This document shows, one piece after another, positions 35,697 through 43,467 of a DNA stretch of 64,000 bases. Origin of the DNA: Allobosea sp039673065 (GTDB taxonomy: Bacteria > Pseudomonadota > Alphaproteobacteria > Rhizobiales > Beijerinckiaceae); the NCBI RefSeq assembly GCF_039673065.1, contig NZ_JBDJKW010000009.1, positions 124,001-188,000 on the forward strand. The letters are read 5' to 3'. Position numbers and translations under genes: made by a program. The stretch's first letter is position 1. Each line of letters starts with the position of its first letter. The notes beneath the pieces are model-generated. The model saw only the letters and a program-made list of their open reading frames with translations. It ran no database searches and was not told the DNA's origin.

Positions 35697-36194
35697 TCAG
35701 AACGCCTCGTTCCCGTCATCCGGCGGGGCGAGGCGGTCGAGTCGGTCGAGAGCGCCCTGCAGGATGTAGGACGCCGCCATCTTGTCGACCACCTCGGCGC
35801 GGCGCGCCCGCGAGGCGTCGGCGGCGAGCAGGGTGCGTGTCACAGCCAGCGTCGACATCCGCTCGTCCCAGAACACGACCGGCAGCGGCGTCAGCGCCGC
35901 GAGATTGCGCACGAAGGCGCGGGTCGACTGGGCCCGCGGGCCTTCGGTTCCATCCATGTTGAACGGCATGCCGACCACGAAGCCGGCGATCGCGTGCGTC
36001 TGGGCGATGGCGAGCAGCGCCTTGACGTCAATGCCGAACTTCACCCGCCGGATCGTCTCGAGCGGCGTGGCGATGCGCCGCTGCACGTCCGACAGCGCCA
36101 GCCCGATCGTCTTGGTGCCGAGATCGATCCCGAGCAGGCGTGCCTGCGGCGGCAGGGACAGGAAATCTTCCAGCGGAACCAGATTGTCTGACAT
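35697..36194 (-). CDS. ruvX: Putative Holliday junction resolvase / pre-16S rRNA nuclease YqgF
   Basis: RNase H-fold protein of 165 residues. LLGIDLGTKTIGLALSD carries the first catalytic Asp, FVVGMPFNMDGTEGPRA is the conserved loop, FWDERMSTLAV holds the Glu, and RRAEVVDKMAASYILQ the final Asp. E. coli YqgF processes the 16S rRNA 5' end. Its gene starts 54 bp after the TctC-like gene ends on the same strand. Confidence 0.94.
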   Translation of the reverse strand: MSDNLVPLEDFLSLPPQARLLGIDLGTKTIGLALSDVQRRIATPLETIRRVKFGIDVKALLAIAQTHAIAGFVVGMPFNMDGTEGPRAQSTRAFVRNLAALTPLPVVFWDERMSTLAVTRTLLAADASRARRAEVVDKMAASYILQGALDRLDRLAPPDDGNEAF

Positions 36195-36208
36195 GGCCAG
36201 CCGGTAGC

Positions 36209-36238
36209 ACGGGCCGCCCGCGCTGGCGAGCGGCCCGT
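36209..36238 (-). terminator. Hairpin between the TctC-like gene and ruvX
   Basis: ACGGGCCGC ... GCGGCCCGT, 9-bp perfect arms with a 12-nt loop, 11 bp past the stop of the binding-protein gene. No U-run; termination inferred. Confidence 0.45.
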
Positions 36239-36248
36239 ACGTCGTCGG

Positions 36249-37253
36249 CTAGTTGAGGCCCTGGGGCTTCACGCCGGCAGCGGCCAGCGTCTTCGCCCAT
36301 TTGTCGACCTCGTCTGCGAAGCGCTTGGCATGGGCGGCGCGCGTCCAGTCGCCCTGCGGGAAGGCCGAGGTGCCGACCGCCTTGAAGCGATCGAGCACGC
36401 TGGGCTCCTTCAGCGCCGCGGAGAGCGCCTTGTTGAGCTTGTCGAGCGTGGCGTCCGGCGTGCCGGCCGGCGCGTAGATCCCGTGCCAGATCGTCATGTC
36501 GATCGCGATTCCGGCCTCACGCGAGGTCGGCGTATCGGGCAGCACGTCGAGCCGCTCCGCCGAGGTGACCGCATAGGGCCGGATCTTGCCGCCCTGGATC
36601 TGCGGGACCGCCGTGGTCGACTGGTCGCAGAGCACGTCGACCTGACCGGCGACGAGGTCGTTCATCGCCGGGCCGGTGCCGCGATAGGCGACCTGGGCGA
36701 ACTTCACCCCGAGCGCCTGCGACATCAGCGTGGCGCACAGATGCGAGTTCGAGCCGACGCCGGCATGGGCGATCGTCAGCTTGTCGGCCTGCTTGCGCGC
36801 ATGGTCGAAGAACGCCTTGGCGTCCGCCGGGCCGAGCGTCATCTTGCCGGCGATGACCATCGGCCCGGTGTTGACCAGGCCGATCGGCGCGAACGCCTTC
36901 TTCGTCTCGTAGCCGAGATTGTTGTAGAGCGCGGGCGCTGCCGCCAGCGCCAGATGGTGGATGAGCAGCGTGTGTCCGTCCGCGTCGGAGGCGACGAGGC
37001 GCTTGGCCCCGGCGGTGCCGCCTGCGCCGGCGACGTTCTCCACCACAACCTGCTGGCCGAGGCTGCGGCTCATATGCTCGCCGAGCAGCCGGGCGATCAC
37101 GTCGCTCGGCCCGCCGGCCGCGAAGGGCACGATCATGGTGATCGGCCGGTTGGGGAATGTCTGTGCGGCGGCGGGGGCGGACAGTCCGAATGCGAGCAGG
37201 GCGGCGATGGCCGCGCGTCTCGTGGACGTCAGGGTCTTGAATCCAGGCGTCAT
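36249..37253 (-). CDS. Tripartite tricarboxylate transporter substrate-binding protein (TctC/Bug family)
   Basis: A periplasmic binding protein of 334 residues. The signal peptide (RRAAIAALLAFGLSAPAAAQ) is followed by the family start FPNRPITMIVPFAAGGPSDV; HAGVGSNSHL, VAYRGTGPAMNDL and VGTSAFPQ-type ends are typical. TTT transporters take up carboxylates; in Chromohalobacter salexigens a TTT system was assigned to sulfolactate uptake. Here it lies 68 bp after the GntR gene and facing the suy genes, so sulfolactate is a likely ligand. No TctA or TctB membrane gene is adjacent. Confidence 0.9.
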   Translation of the reverse strand: MTPGFKTLTSTRRAAIAALLAFGLSAPAAAQTFPNRPITMIVPFAAGGPSDVIARLLGEHMSRSLGQQVVVENVAGAGGTAGAKRLVASDADGHTLLIHHLALAAAPALYNNLGYETKKAFAPIGLVNTGPMVIAGKMTLGPADAKAFFDHARKQADKLTIAHAGVGSNSHLCATLMSQALGVKFAQVAYRGTGPAMNDLVAGQVDVLCDQSTTAVPQIQGGKIRPYAVTSAERLDVLPDTPTSREAGIAIDMTIWHGIYAPAGTPDATLDKLNKALSAALKEPSVLDRFKAVGTSAFPQGDWTRAAHAKRFADEVDKWAKTLAAAGVKPQGLN

Positions 37254-37321
37254 GCGTCTCCTCCGGTTGCGTCGAACCGCTCTGCGGCGGTTTTGGGTGA
37301 CACTCGTGCCGCCGGCGCCCC

Positions 37322-38086
37322 TCAGCGCAGGTCGGAAAGGTAGTGAGCCTCCTCCGTCAGACAGAGGCTCAGGCGGCGTTCCACCGCTGTGCCGTCGAGA
37401 GAGGTCGCGGTCCTGTCGATGCGCAGGGCCGGGGTTCCCGGTGCGACGCCGAGCAGCCGCGCCTCGGCGGCGGCGAGGGCGACGGCCTTGAGGCGCTCGC
37501 GGGCATTGGCCACGGTAATGCCGTAGCGGCCGGCATAGAGCGCGTAGAGATTGTTCGGCACCGGCCCGTCGGACAGCCCGGGGAAGAGCGCGGCCGGGAC
37601 GCTCAGCGTCTCCAGGATCACCGGGGCGGGCCCGAGCGCGCGGATGCGGCGGATGCGCAGCACGGTATCGCCGGGCGAGAGGCCGAGCGCCGCTTGCTCG
37701 TCGGCATCAGCTGCCGTCTCGGTGATGTCGAGCACGCGCGAGTCGGGAAAGCGCCGCTCGCCGGCATCGGGCACCAGCTTGAAGAACTGGAACAGGATGC
37801 GCGGCTCGTCATGCTCGGCCACGAAGGTGCCGCGGCCCTGCCGGCGCACCACGAGGTGCTCGGCCGCCATCTCGTCGAGCGCCTTGCGGACCGTGCCCTG
37901 GCTGACGCCGATTTCGGCGGCGAGTTGGCCCTCGCTCGGCAGGGCCTCTCCGGGCGACCAGACGCCCTCGACCAGCCGGCGCACCAGCACGCCCTTCACC
38001 TGCCGGTAGAGCGGCCGGAAGCCCAGCATCTCGTCCGTCCCGGCCGGTGCCGCGCTCGCGGCGATTTCGGGCTTGTGCGAAGTCAT
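37322..38086 (-). CDS. GntR-family (HutC-type) regulator of the sulfolactate cluster
   Basis: A 254-residue regulator. The winged-helix domain covers about residues 25-95 (PLYRQVKGVLVRRLVEG, EGQLAAEIGVSQGTVRKALDE, HLVVRRQGRGTFVA); the rest is a UTRA ligand-binding domain ending RRLSLCLTEEAHYLSDLR. A perfect palindrome lies three bases upstream of the ATG at 38086, between this gene and divergent suyA, so it probably represses both. No Shine-Dalgarno precedes that ATG, which suggests a leaderless mRNA or a later start at ATG 38029. The binding-protein gene follows on the same strand. Confidence 0.9.
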   Translation of the reverse strand: MTSHKPEIAASAAPAGTDEMLGFRPLYRQVKGVLVRRLVEGVWSPGEALPSEGQLAAEIGVSQGTVRKALDEMAAEHLVVRRQGRGTFVAEHDEPRILFQFFKLVPDAGERRFPDSRVLDITETAADADEQAALGLSPGDTVLRIRRIRALGPAPVILETLSVPAALFPGLSDGPVPNNLYALYAGRYGITVANARERLKAVALAAAEARLLGVAPGTPALRIDRTATSLDGTAVERRLSLCLTEEAHYLSDLR

Positions 38087-38088
38087 GT

Positions 38089-38102
38089 GTCTTATATAAG
38101 AC
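38089..38102. promoter_or_regulatory. GntR operator and promoter core between gntR and suyA
   Basis: GTCTTATATAAGAC, a perfect 14-bp palindrome. TATAAG within it, with TTGTGC at 38073-38078 (16-bp spacer), can serve as the suyA promoter, so a bound regulator would cover the -10 box. Confidence 0.7.
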
Positions 38103-38164
38103 TTGGCGAGGGGGAGGTCGAGCCGAATTTTTCCCGGTCCGGCCAGCCGTTTATGGAGGACGCA

Positions 38165-38452
38165 ATGAGCAAGCCGCAGCTGCTGGTGCACGAGAAGAAG
38201 GACACGGTCGGCGTCGTCGTGGTGGAGGGGCTGAAGGCGGGCACCGAGATGCTCTGCGTCGTCACCCACGACAATTCCGACTTCCGCCTGACCGCGAAAA
38301 TGGACATCCCGATCGGCCACAAGGTCGCTCTGAACGACATCCGCAAGGGCGACACGATCTGGAAATACGGCCAGGACATCGGCAAGGCGATCGCCGACAT
38401 CGGCAAGGGCGAGCATCTCCACGTCCACAACGTCAAGACGAAGCGCTGGTGA
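38165..38452 (+). CDS. suyA: (2R)-sulfolactate sulfo-lyase small subunit (SAF-domain, UxaA N-terminal type)
   Basis: A 95-residue SAF-domain protein: DTVGVVVVEGLKAGTEM, MDIPIGHKVALNDIRKGD, IWKYGQDIGKAIADI and the end HLHVHNVKTKRW. This is the N-terminal module of the altronate/galactarate dehydratase family as a separate subunit, as in SuyA. With SuyB it splits (R)-sulfolactate into pyruvate and sulfite. I chose ATG 38165 because GGAGGA lies 5-10 bp upstream, which excludes ATG 38153. The call as sulfolactate lyase rather than altronate dehydratase rests mainly on the neighbours. Confidence 0.82.
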   Translation: MSKPQLLVHEKKDTVGVVVVEGLKAGTEMLCVVTHDNSDFRLTAKMDIPIGHKVALNDIRKGDTIWKYGQDIGKAIADIGKGEHLHVHNVKTKRW

Positions 38453-38454
38453 TT

Positions 38455-38475
38455 CGGCGTCTCAGCCAGACGCCG
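38455..38475 (+). promoter_or_regulatory. Intercistronic hairpin between suyA and suyB
   Basis: CGGCGTCT-CAGCC-AGACGCCG, 8-bp perfect arms, starting three bases after the suyA stop and 73 bp before suyB. It may set the ratio of the two subunit transcripts by attenuation or by protecting the 3' end. Confidence 0.5.
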
Positions 38476-38548
38476 CAACACGCTGGAACAATTCAACGAG
38501 TCGGGTTCCCCTGAAGGGTCGAGCCGGCCAGATCTTGAGGAAACGTCC

Positions 38549-39832
38549 ATGTCGTCCATCGTCGCCAATTTCGATCTCGTGAAGGGCAAGCTCGGCCGCA
38601 TCAAAGGCCGCAAGATCGAGGCGCCCGAGTTCAAGACGCCGATGCTGAAGCGCCCGACCGGCCGCTCGCTCGATTCTTTCACCGGCTGGCGCCGCGAGAA
38701 CGGCCGTGTCGGCGTGCGCAACCATGTGCTGCTCCTGCCGCTCGACGATCTCTCCAACGCCGCCTGCGAGGCCGTCGCGAACAACATCAAGGGCACGCTG
38801 GCGATCCCGCACGCCTATGGCCGCCTGCAGTTCGGCGAGGATCTCGACCTGCATTTCCGCACGCTGATCGGCACCGGCTCCAACCCCAACGTCGCGGCGG
38901 TGATCGTCATCGGCATCGAGGACGGCTGGACCAAGCGCGTGGTCGACGGCATCGCCGCGACCGGCAAGCCGGTGGTCGGCTTCGGTATCGAGGGCCATGG
39001 CGACATCGCCACCATCGCCAAGGCCTCCTATGTCGCCAAGGAATTCGTGCAGTGGGCGACCGAGCTGCCGCGGGTGAAATGCGGGATCGAGGAGCTGTGG
39101 ATCTCGACCAAATGCGGCGAGTCCGACACCACGACCGGCCTGTCCTCCTGCCCGACGGTCGGCAACATGTACGACAAGTGGATCCCGCGCGGCGTCTACG
39201 GCGTCTTCGGTGAGACCTCCGAGATCACCGGTGCCGAGCATCTCTGCAAGGCCCGCGCCGCCACGCCCGAGGTCGGCGAGCGCTGGTACAAGATGTGGAA
39301 GGCCTATCAGGACGACGTGATCGAGGCCCACAAGACCGACGATCTCTCCGACTCGCAGCCGACCAAGGGCAACATCGCCGGCGGCCTGACCACGATCGAG
39401 GAGAAGGCGCTCGGCAATCTCGAGAAGATCGGCCGCGAATGCCGCTTCATCGACATTCTCGAGCCGGCCGAGACGCCCAAGAGCGGGCCGGGGCTCTACT
39501 ATATGGACACCTCCTCGGCCGCGGCCGAGTGCGTCACGCTGATGGCCGCCGGCGGCTACGTCATTCACACCTTCCCGACCGGGCAGGGCAACGTCATCGG
39601 CAATCCGATCGTCCCGGTGATCAAGATCAGCGGCAATCCCAAGACGATCCGCACCATGCCGGAGCATATCGACGTCGATGTGTCGGGCATCCTGCGCCGC
39701 GACCTCACGATCCCGCAGGCCGGCGACGCGCTGATCGAGTCGATCGTGCGCACCGCCAATGGGCGGCTGACGGCGTCCGAAGCGCTCGGCCATCGCGAAT
39801 TCTCGATGACGAAGCTCTACCGCAGCGCGTAA
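38549..39832 (+). CDS. suyB: (2R)-sulfolactate sulfo-lyase large subunit (UxaA family)
   Basis: A 427-residue UxaA-family lyase, the catalytic subunit that would release sulfite from (R)-sulfolactate. Typical parts are FTGWRRENGRVGVRNHVLLL, the segment STKCGESDTTTGLSSCPTVG with conserved Cys and Asp, and IHTFPTGQGNVIGNPIVPV. These enzymes need a metal ion. The family also contains altronate and galactarate dehydratases; the two sulfolactate-type dehydrogenases and PSE-family exporter directly downstream favour SuyB. GAGGAAACGTCC precedes the ATG. Confidence 0.83.
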   Translation: MSSIVANFDLVKGKLGRIKGRKIEAPEFKTPMLKRPTGRSLDSFTGWRRENGRVGVRNHVLLLPLDDLSNAACEAVANNIKGTLAIPHAYGRLQFGEDLDLHFRTLIGTGSNPNVAAVIVIGIEDGWTKRVVDGIAATGKPVVGFGIEGHGDIATIAKASYVAKEFVQWATELPRVKCGIEELWISTKCGESDTTTGLSSCPTVGNMYDKWIPRGVYGVFGETSEITGAEHLCKARAATPEVGERWYKMWKAYQDDVIEAHKTDDLSDSQPTKGNIAGGLTTIEEKALGNLEKIGRECRFIDILEPAETPKSGPGLYYMDTSSAAAECVTLMAAGGYVIHTFPTGQGNVIGNPIVPVIKISGNPKTIRTMPEHIDVDVSGILRRDLTIPQAGDALIESIVRTANGRLTASEALGHREFSMTKLYRSA

Positions 39833-39920
39833 GCCAGCGGCGCGCCCCGCGGAGGGCGACTCGACGACGATCCGTGGCGGGATGCCGCCACGGCCTGTTT
39901 CCTGGACGGGACTTGGCGAC

Positions 39921-40973
39921 ATGGCGACCTTGGCTGGCGATCTGCGCGGCGGGATCATCGGGCGGCTGCTGCCCGGCATCGCGCTCTCCACCGTGGTCGC
40001 GATCGCGGCCGTGCTGGCCGAGCCGGCGCTGAAGGCGCTGGCGGGCGGCAAGGTCGGCATCCCGGCGGTGGTGATCGCCCTGCTGATCGGCATGGCGCTG
40101 CACCCCCTGGCGAACGTGCCGCGCTTCGAGCCGGGCATGACCTTCTGCGTCAAGAAGATGTTGCGCTGGGCGATCGCGCTGCTCGGCCTGCGCATCGCGC
40201 TGGGCGACATTATCGCGCTCGGGCTCGGCACGGCCGTGTTGGTGATCGTCGCCATGGCCGCGACGATCGCCTCGGGCTTCGTGCTGGCGCGCCTGCTCGG
40301 GCGCGAGGCCGGTATGGGCGCGCTCGGCGGCGTCGCGACGGCGGTCTGCGGCGCCTCCGCCGCGCTCGCGACCGCGACCGTGGTGAAGGACTACCGCAAC
40401 AAGGCCGCCGACGTCGCCTTCACCGTCATCGCCATGAACGCGCTCTCGACGGTGGCGATGCTGGTCTATCCGCTGATCTGCCTGTGGCTCGGCCTCTCCG
40501 AGCAGCAGACCGGCGTGATGCTGGGCGCGACCATCCACGATGTCGCGCAGGTCGTCGGCGCCGGCCAGGCCGTCTCCGACGAGGCGGCCAACGCCGCGAT
40601 CATCGTCAAGCTCTTCCGCGTCTTCCTGCTGCTGCCGGCCGTACTGGTGGTGGGCTGGTGGCTGACGCGCCATGGCGGCGAGCACGGCCATGCCCGCGTG
40701 CCGGTGCCGGTCTTCGCCATCGTCTTCCTGGTGCTGTGCCTGATCAACAGCGTGCTCGCGGGCATGCCGGCCATCGCCGGAGTCTATGCGCCGCTGCGCG
40801 ATCTGTTGCTCGAGGCCTCGCGCTGGGGCCTGCTGATCGCCATCGCGGCGCTGGGGCTTGGCACCTCGCTCGGCGCGATGGCCCGCCTCGGCTGGCGCCA
40901 TATCGTGCTGGTGCTCGGCACGAGCCTCGTGATCCTTCTGGTCGGCACCGGCGGGGTGCTGCTCGCCGGCTGA
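39921..40973 (+). CDS. suyZ: YeiH/PSE-family putative sulfate or sulfite exporter
   Basis: A 350-residue integral membrane protein with about 10 helices (UPF0324, YeiH family). Family segments are PAVVIALLIGMALHP, KKMLRWAIALLGLRI, GGVATAVCGASAALATATVV and LGATIHDVAQVVGAG. Members in organosulfonate clusters (TauZ, SuyZ) are proposed to export sulfate or sulfite made by desulfonation; direct transport proof is limited. Start chosen at ATG 39921; ATG 39882 is possible. It follows suyB by 88 bp and precedes slcC by 25 bp. Confidence 0.82.
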   Translation: MATLAGDLRGGIIGRLLPGIALSTVVAIAAVLAEPALKALAGGKVGIPAVVIALLIGMALHPLANVPRFEPGMTFCVKKMLRWAIALLGLRIALGDIIALGLGTAVLVIVAMAATIASGFVLARLLGREAGMGALGGVATAVCGASAALATATVVKDYRNKAADVAFTVIAMNALSTVAMLVYPLICLWLGLSEQQTGVMLGATIHDVAQVVGAGQAVSDEAANAAIIVKLFRVFLLLPAVLVVGWWLTRHGGEHGHARVPVPVFAIVFLVLCLINSVLAGMPAIAGVYAPLRDLLLEASRWGLLIAIAALGLGTSLGAMARLGWRHIVLVLGTSLVILLVGTGGVLLAG

Positions 40974-40998
40974 CGCAATCCTGACCAATGGGGCCAGC

Positions 40999-41931
40999 AT
41001 GACCGACATCGTCATCACCGAATTCATGGACGAGGCGGCGGTCGCCGCCCTGCGCGCGCGCTATGTCGTCCACCACGATCCCGAGCTCTTCGCCAAGCCC
41101 GAGGAACTGACGCGCCTGGTCGCGGCCGTGCCCGCGCTAATCGTCCGCAACCAGACCCAGGTTCGCGGCGAGGTGCTCGCCGCCGCCAAGGCGCTGAAAG
41201 TGGTCGGGCGCCTCGGCGTCGGCCTCGACAATATCGACATGGACGCCTGCGCCGCGCGCGGCATCAAGGTCTTCCCGGCGACCGGCGCCAACAGCCTCTC
41301 GGTGGTCGAATACGTCATCGGCACCGCGATGACGCTCCTGCGCGGCGCCTATTTCGCCAATACCGCCATGCTGGCGGGGGAATTCCCCAAGACGAAGCTG
41401 ATCGGTAGAGAGATCGCCGGCAAGCGCCTCGGCCTCGTCGGCTTCGGTGCCATTGCCCGCGACACCGCCCGCCACGGCGCGGCACTGGGCATGAGCGTCG
41501 CCGCCTATGATCCCTACGTCCCGGCCGACTCGCCGGTGTGGGCCGGTGTCGAGCGGCTGGACCTCGACGCGCTGCTGGCAACCTCGGACGTCATCTCGAT
41601 CCACCTGCCGCTGACGCCCGAGACGCGCGGGCTGATCGGGGAGGCGGCCTTCGCCGCGATGAAGCCGGACGCGGTGCTGGTCAACGCCGCCCGCGGCGGC
41701 ATCATGGACGAGACGGCGCTGGTCGCCGCCCTCAAGGCCGGCCGGCTGGCGGGGGCGGCGATCGACGTCTTCGAACAGGAGCCGCTCAAGGCCGATGGCG
41801 CCAAGGTCTTCGCCGGCACGCCGAACCTGATCCTGACGCCGCACATCGCCGGCAACACGGTGGAATCCAACGTCCGGGTCTCCGGCCTCGTCGCCGAGCG
41901 CGTCATGGCGGCGCTGGAGGGCCGCGCATGA
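40999..41931 (+). CDS. slcC: (S)-sulfolactate dehydrogenase-like D-2-hydroxyacid dehydrogenase
   Basis: NAD-dependent dehydrogenase of 310 residues, D-isomer-specific family. The dinucleotide fold is LGLVGFGAIARDTARHG (about residue 145); the catalytic triad is Arg in VNAARGGIMDE, Glu in DVFEQEPL and His in LTPHIAGNT. In Chromohalobacter salexigens SlcC oxidises (S)-sulfolactate to sulfopyruvate. The stop overlaps the next ATG by four bases (ATGA), coupling it to the comC-like gene, which is the other half of the inversion. Confidence 0.83.
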   Translation: MTDIVITEFMDEAAVAALRARYVVHHDPELFAKPEELTRLVAAVPALIVRNQTQVRGEVLAAAKALKVVGRLGVGLDNIDMDACAARGIKVFPATGANSLSVVEYVIGTAMTLLRGAYFANTAMLAGEFPKTKLIGREIAGKRLGLVGFGAIARDTARHGAALGMSVAAYDPYVPADSPVWAGVERLDLDALLATSDVISIHLPLTPETRGLIGEAAFAAMKPDAVLVNAARGGIMDETALVAALKAGRLAGAAIDVFEQEPLKADGAKVFAGTPNLILTPHIAGNTVESNVRVSGLVAERVMAALEGRA

Positions 41932-42893
41932 CGATGCTCTCGCTCGCCGCGGCCAAGGAGCGCGTCGCCGCGGTCTTCGTCGCGGCCGGCGCGTCGGATG
42001 CCAACGCAGCTTCGGTCGCCGCCGCGCTCGTCACTGCCGAGGCTGACGGGCTGAAGGGCCACGGCCTCTCGCGGGTGCCGACCTATCTCGCCATGCTGAA
42101 ATCCGGCAAGATCGACGGCAAGGCCGCCCCGGTCGCCAGCCGGCCGCGTCCGGGCGTGCTCGCCGTCGACGCCGCCAACGGCTTCGCCTATCCGGCGATC
42201 GACCTCGCCATTGCCGAGCTGCCGTCGCTGGCGCGCGCGCAGGGCATCGTGGCCGCGGCGATCCGCCGGTCCAATCACTGCGGCTCGGCCGGCTATCATG
42301 TCGAGCGGCTGGCGCGGCAGGGGCTGGTCGCGCTGCTCTTCGCCAACACGCCCGGCGCCATGGCGCCCTGGGGCGGCTCCAAGCCGGTCTTCGGCACCAA
42401 TCCGATCGCCTTTGCCGCCCCGCTCGAGGGGCGCGATCCGCTGGTGATCGACATGGCCCTGTCCAAGGTGGCGCGCGGGCCGATCGTCGCCGCAAGGCAG
42501 AAGGGCGAACCCATTCCCGAGGGCTGGGCGCTCGATGCCGCCGGCCGCCCGACCACCGACCCGGCGGCGGCGATCGCGGGCACCATGGTGCCGCTGGGCG
42601 AAGCCAAGGGCGCGACGCTCGCCATGATGGTCGAGATCCTGGCGGCCGGGCTGGTCGGCGCGCATTTCGCCTTCGAGGCCTCGTCCTTCCTCGACGGCGA
42701 GGGCGGCCCGCCGGAAACCGGCCAGCTCATCCTCGCCATTGACCCGGCGGCGATGGGCGGCGCCTGGTTCGCCGCCCGCATGCATGACCTCGTTGGGGCC
42801 ATCGAAGGGCAAGAGGGCACCCGCCTGCCGGGCATGCGCCGCTACGGCCTGCGCGCGGCGGCGGAGCGCGACGGGATCGCGGTCGCGCTCTGA
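41928..42893 (+). CDS. comC: (R)-sulfolactate dehydrogenase-like (Ldh2/MDH2 family) oxidoreductase
   Basis: A 321-residue member of the malate/L-lactate/sulfolactate dehydrogenase family, unrelated in fold to SlcC. Family segments are ADGLKGHGLSRVPTYLAML, the catalytic His in RRSNHCGSAGYHVERLA, FANTPGAMAPWGGSKPVFGTN and PLGEAKGATLAMMVEIL. ComC reduces sulfopyruvate to (R)-sulfolactate, the SuyAB substrate. The start ATG overlaps the slcC stop. Last gene of the operon. The C-terminal part is a little shorter than in many relatives. Confidence 0.83.
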   Translation: MTMLSLAAAKERVAAVFVAAGASDANAASVAAALVTAEADGLKGHGLSRVPTYLAMLKSGKIDGKAAPVASRPRPGVLAVDAANGFAYPAIDLAIAELPSLARAQGIVAAAIRRSNHCGSAGYHVERLARQGLVALLFANTPGAMAPWGGSKPVFGTNPIAFAAPLEGRDPLVIDMALSKVARGPIVAARQKGEPIPEGWALDAAGRPTTDPAAAIAGTMVPLGEAKGATLAMMVEILAAGLVGAHFAFEASSFLDGEGGPPETGQLILAIDPAAMGGAWFAARMHDLVGAIEGQEGTRLPGMRRYGLRAAAERDGIAVAL

Positions 42894-43021
42894 GGCGAGG
42901 CCGGTTAATCGCCTGCGAGCGATTTTAGCGAATGCCGTCGTCAAGCTTGAACGGGTCTGCGCTAGAGATGTCTGCGCGCCGGCGGAGATGGGGGCCGGGC
43001 GCTACAGTTCTCGGGGACGAC

Positions 43022-43456
43022 ATGAAGACCTCCTTGCTTGTTGCGACGATCGCCCTGGCGATGGCCGGCTGCCAGACCACTCAGAAGGCCGCGGAGACCC
43101 TGCGGAGCGAGTGGATCGGCCAGAGCGCCGATTCCTTCTTCGTGGCGAACGGCCCGCCGGTCACCGCCTTCCCGCGCGACAATGGCGGCGCGCTCTACAC
43201 CTGGCGTGGCGGCGAGGCGACCTCGGTGCGCCCGGCCAGCTTCCAGACCCGCAGCGTGCCGACGCAGACGCTGGACGGCCGCCGCACCATGACCACCACC
43301 ACGACCTACCAGCCGCCGCGGCAGTTCAACTATGTCTGCGAGGCGCAGATCGCCGCCGATCCGCAGGGCGTGATCGAATCGATCCGCATCAGCCGCGACT
43401 CGGACGGTATGGGCCTGTCGTTCTCGCGCTGCGCCGAGCTCTTCGCCCGCGACTGA
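43022..43456 (+). CDS. Small lipoprotein
   Basis: A 144-residue protein with a lipoprotein signal: MKTSLLVATIALAMAGC, lipobox AMAGC with Cys at 17. The mature part contains SADSFFVANGPPVTAFPRDNGGALYTWRGGE, a pattern seen in small alphaproteobacterial lipoproteins, and two later Cys (YVCEAQ, FSRCAEL) that may pair. The ATG at 43022 is chosen because the lipobox fits; the longer frame from 42932 spoils the signal. Function unknown. Convergent with ade, 11 bp apart. Confidence 0.8.
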   Translation: MKTSLLVATIALAMAGCQTTQKAAETLRSEWIGQSADSFFVANGPPVTAFPRDNGGALYTWRGGEATSVRPASFQTRSVPTQTLDGRRTMTTTTTYQPPRQFNYVCEAQIAADPQGVIESIRISRDSDGMGLSFSRCAELFARD

Positions 43457-43467
43457 GCCGCTCGGGC

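Noticed and set aside
38165..39832. Altronate or galactarate dehydratase split into two subunits
   Set aside because: Possible from family alone, but no sugar-acid genes are near, while two sulfolactate-type dehydrogenases and a PSE exporter are directly downstream.
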